Positions 21,522 through 22,713 of a stretch of 22,713 nucleotides of DNA are shown piece by piece. Position numbers and translations under genes: made by a program. The stretch comes from a virus. The notes under the pieces were generated by a model, which worked only from the letters and a program-made list of their open reading frames with translations, was not told the origin of the DNA and made no database searches. Each line of letters opens with the position of its first letter. Within the stretch, counting starts at the first letter, position 1. The stretch covers positions 1 to 22,713 of IMG/VR virus record IMGVR_UViG_3300025769_000914. The stretch is one strand, 5' to 3'.

Positions 21522-21536
21522 TTAGCGAAAAAACGC
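21522..21536. repeat. 15-bp repeat, copy 2
   Basis: Exact same-orientation copy of the 15-mer at 21456-21470. The 66-bp offset is about six helical turns, so both sites could be held on one face of the DNA by a looping protein. Confidence 0.6.
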
Positions 21537-21568
21537 AAACTACTATGCACGCATAATATATGGAAAAC

Positions 21569-21589
21569 AAAAACCCCCGACTAAGGGGG
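21569..21589 (-). terminator. Intrinsic terminator after the nuclease-like gene
   Basis: Minus-strand hairpin CCCCC-TTAGTC-GGGGG followed by five T residues. It lies about 85 nt downstream of the stop at 21673 and closes the upstream gene cluster. Confidence 0.8.
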
Positions 21590-21663
21590 GTATTAAATTC
21601 ACATTTGACCCTATTAGATTCATAGGGGTATTAAATTCACAAAGGGGTATTAGATTCACATTT
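21587..21663. repeat. Cluster of four TATTARATTCA direct repeats
   Basis: Units GGGGTATTAAATTCACATTT (21587-21606), CCCTATTAGATTCATA (21609-21624), GGGGTATTAAATTCACAAA (21625-21643) and GGGGTATTAGATTCACATTT (21644-21663) share TATTARATTCA in the same orientation, with core spacings of 21, 17 and 19 bp. Three carry a GGGG prefix. They fill the gap between the nuclease-like gene stop and its terminator. They look like iterons or operator sites. Confidence 0.7.
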
Positions 21664-21672
21664 CTCTGCTGC

Positions 21673-22176
21673 TTATTTTATAAACATATTTAGTTTGTCG
21701 TTTTCTATTTCCCAATTATTTGCACGCAGATTAAAAACATCATTCCCTCTTTTTCTAAGACTACCCTTTTTATATAAAGTAGCTTTCTTATAAAACTCAT
21801 CCTTACTAATCCATCCGCAGATTGTAAGCGTTTTACTTTCTGTGTTCAAGGAAGTAAATATATATCCATCACAGTTGTGATTTCTTTGATCATCAAATAT
21901 ATTATTCACATAGTAAGGAAGGGGCTGTCTCTTCCTTCTCATAGACTTTATATCTAATTTTAATGAGTTATAAGTTATGTCAAAACCTCCGTCCCAACCA
22001 GAATTATGCTTCATTAAGTCTAATCCTAGATAATTTCTTACTGTGTTCTCTGAAATAATCCCTACCAATTGCTCTGTCTTACTTCCATTATTCCTAATTC
22101 TATTACCTAGATTAGTTGATTCTGAAAACTTAATACTATAATCTATTATTGACTGTTGCAATGGTATATGTATCAT
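21673..22176 (-). CDS. PD-(D/E)XK nuclease-like protein (167 aa)
   Basis: Starts MIHIPLQQSIIDYSIKFSES. The pattern GWDGGFDITYNSLKLDIKSM (residues 60-79), with Asp66, Asp75-x-Lys77 and an upstream helix containing Glu43, fits the E...D...(D/E)xK active site of restriction-endonuclease-fold enzymes. The following segments (PYYVNNIFDDQRNHNCDGYI, LTICGWISKDEFYKKATLYK) match the later strands of that fold. Similar small phage proteins act as DNA-processing or anti-defence nucleases; the target here is unknown. It starts 15 nt after the 52-aa gene and is the last gene before a terminator. Confidence 0.6.
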   Translation of the reverse strand: MIHIPLQQSIIDYSIKFSESTNLGNRIRNNGSKTEQLVGIISENTVRNYLGLDLMKHNSGWDGGFDITYNSLKLDIKSMRRKRQPLPYYVNNIFDDQRNHNCDGYIFTSLNTESKTLTICGWISKDEFYKKATLYKKGSLRKRGNDVFNLRANNWEIENDKLNMFIK

Positions 22177-22191
22177 AAATTCTTAATCTAA

Positions 22192-22350
22192 CTATATTGC
22201 GTTGTCTAGCTTCTCTATAAGATATCTTATCTCTGATCTCTCTAGCGTAATATCTATAGGCTTTGAGCTAGGATAAATTATAGATAGCAAATAGTAATCT
22301 TCTCTGCTGGTTTCTTTTACTTCTACTTTAAAGTCGTTCTGTTGGTTCAT
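22192..22350 (-). CDS. Small unknown protein (52 aa)
   Basis: An ATG at 22350 overlaps the upstream TGA (ATGA) and opens MNQQNDFKVEVKETSREDYY, then LLSIIYPSSKPIDITLERSE, ending in a helix to DNAI. It has two likely strands followed by one helix and is acidic and soluble. The coupled start and good packing support it. No family recognised. Confidence 0.6.
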   Translation of the reverse strand: MNQQNDFKVEVKETSREDYYLLSIIYPSSKPIDITLERSEIRYLIEKLDNAI

Positions 22351-22538
22351 AGTTCTAATTTATCTTCTAATTCATACATCCACTTCTTATGGTCTGGTAA
22401 CTCTACTTCTCCGTTATCCAAAAGACCTTCTAGTGTTTTTATATGGTGGGTTACTAAGCTCGACATAAGAGCTATTTCTTTTACTGTGTAGTAATTTGCA
22501 TACACATCATTTCCGTTACTGTCCTTCTTTGTTCTCAT
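22347..22538 (-). CDS. Small unknown protein, possibly DNA-binding (63 aa)
   Basis: Starts MRTKKDSNGNDVYANYYTVK and continues EIALMSSLVTHHIKTLEGLL, ending in an acidic helix (WMYELEDKLEL). The YTVKEIALMSSLVTHHIKTL stretch could form a helix-turn-helix, but the fit is loose. It overlaps the preceding 51-aa frame by 23 nt and couples to the next gene by ATGA. Confidence 0.55.
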   Translation of the reverse strand: MRTKKDSNGNDVYANYYTVKEIALMSSLVTHHIKTLEGLLDNGEVELPDHKKWMYELEDKLEL

Positions 22539-22671
22539 ATGGTATCTTTCTAAATACTGATTTTGATCTCTTATTTTCTATTGGAAACCCTGTTATAGGG
22601 TTGTAAGGGTAGTGCCAAAAGTCTACAGGCATCGGTGGAGTTTCTTTACTACCCCTAGTTTCTTTCTTCAT
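22516..22671 (-). CDS. Small unknown protein (51 aa)
   Basis: An ATG at 22671, sharing ATGA with the upstream gene stop, opens MKKETRGSKETPPMPVDFWH, then YPYNPITGFPIENKRSKSVF and ends ENKEGQ. It is basic and rich in Pro, Tyr and aromatic residues, with a short motif DFWHYPYNPITGFP that does not look random. It overlaps the next gene by 23 nt. No function assigned. Confidence 0.5.
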   Translation of the reverse strand: MKKETRGSKETPPMPVDFWHYPYNPITGFPIENKRSKSVFRKIPYENKEGQ

Positions 22672-22713
22672 ATTTCATCAAAGTTGTATCTCTCGCCCTC
22701 TATTTGAATCCAT
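22668..22713 (-). CDS. 3' end of an upstream gene
   Basis: The frame open from the window edge encodes WIQIEGERYNFDEI and stops at 22668-22670, overlapping the next ATG by the ATGA pattern used elsewhere in this phage. Fourteen residues are too few to identify the protein. Confidence 0.5.
   Translation of the reverse strand, partial: WIQIEGERYNFDEI

Noticed and set aside
21587-21663. CRISPR-like repeat array
   Set aside because: Units are about 11-20 bp with spacers of only a few bases and imperfect conservation; no cas genes. Iterons or operators fit better.

Overview
The window is a compact, AT-rich stretch of a tailed (siphovirus-like) bacteriophage. Every gene I can support reads on the minus strand, so transcription runs from high to low coordinates. 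Three things point to a phage of a Bacteroidetes, probably marine flavobacterial, host. Starts lack Shine-Dalgarno-like purine boxes. The clearest promoter (21420-21449) has the Bacteroidetes form TTG-N19-TAnnTTTG. The structural proteins also resemble those of flavobacterial siphophages. I cannot name the phage.

Layout in transcription order. (1) 22713-21673 holds small genes and a PD-(D/E)XK nuclease-like gene, closed by a hairpin terminator at 21569-21589. (2) 21672-21385 is a gene-free, repeat-rich control region with four TATTARATTCA-type units, two exact copies of a 15-bp GCG-A6-CGC repeat, and the promoter. (3) 21384-19816 is a self-contained operon of six small genes ending at a terminator (19753-19779). 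It encodes a one-helix membrane peptide, a 199-aa protein with helix-hairpin-helix glycosylase-like features, three unknown small proteins and a zinc-ribbon peptide. Three of the six are under 60 codons. (4) 19752-19462 has no assigned gene and is unexplained. It is followed by a 94-aa unknown gene and a leader of about 19% GC with palindromes (19023-19160). (5) 18964-1 is one long virion operon.

In the virion operon the first gene is a tail assembly chaperone with a T9 slip site. Both reading frames after the slip look coding for 64 codons, so a -1 shift would replace the 64-residue C-terminus with an unrelated 88-residue one. Next come tail-terminator-like and neck-like proteins, three large structural proteins probably from the tail tip or baseplate, a 52-aa protein and the tape measure. 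The head genes follow: XkdF-type protease, two small virion proteins, scaffold, major capsid protein, major tail protein, a 113-codon-class unknown, portal and head-tail adaptor. The operon ends with a fibre region of at least four genes, including two tandem LamG-like paralogues, and runs off the window. Hairpin terminators after the capsid gene and after the major tail gene probably set expression steps.

The module order is unusual. The chaperone lies about 5.9 kb from the tape measure, tip-like proteins come before the tape measure, and portal and adaptor come after the capsid gene. No terminase, lysis, replication or integrase gene is visible, so lifestyle cannot be judged. Eight genes shorter than 60 codons were found by reading the gaps: 3792-3953, 3922-4047 (weak), 12301-12459, 19816-19953, 19961-20134, 21256-21384, 22192-22350 and 22516-22671.
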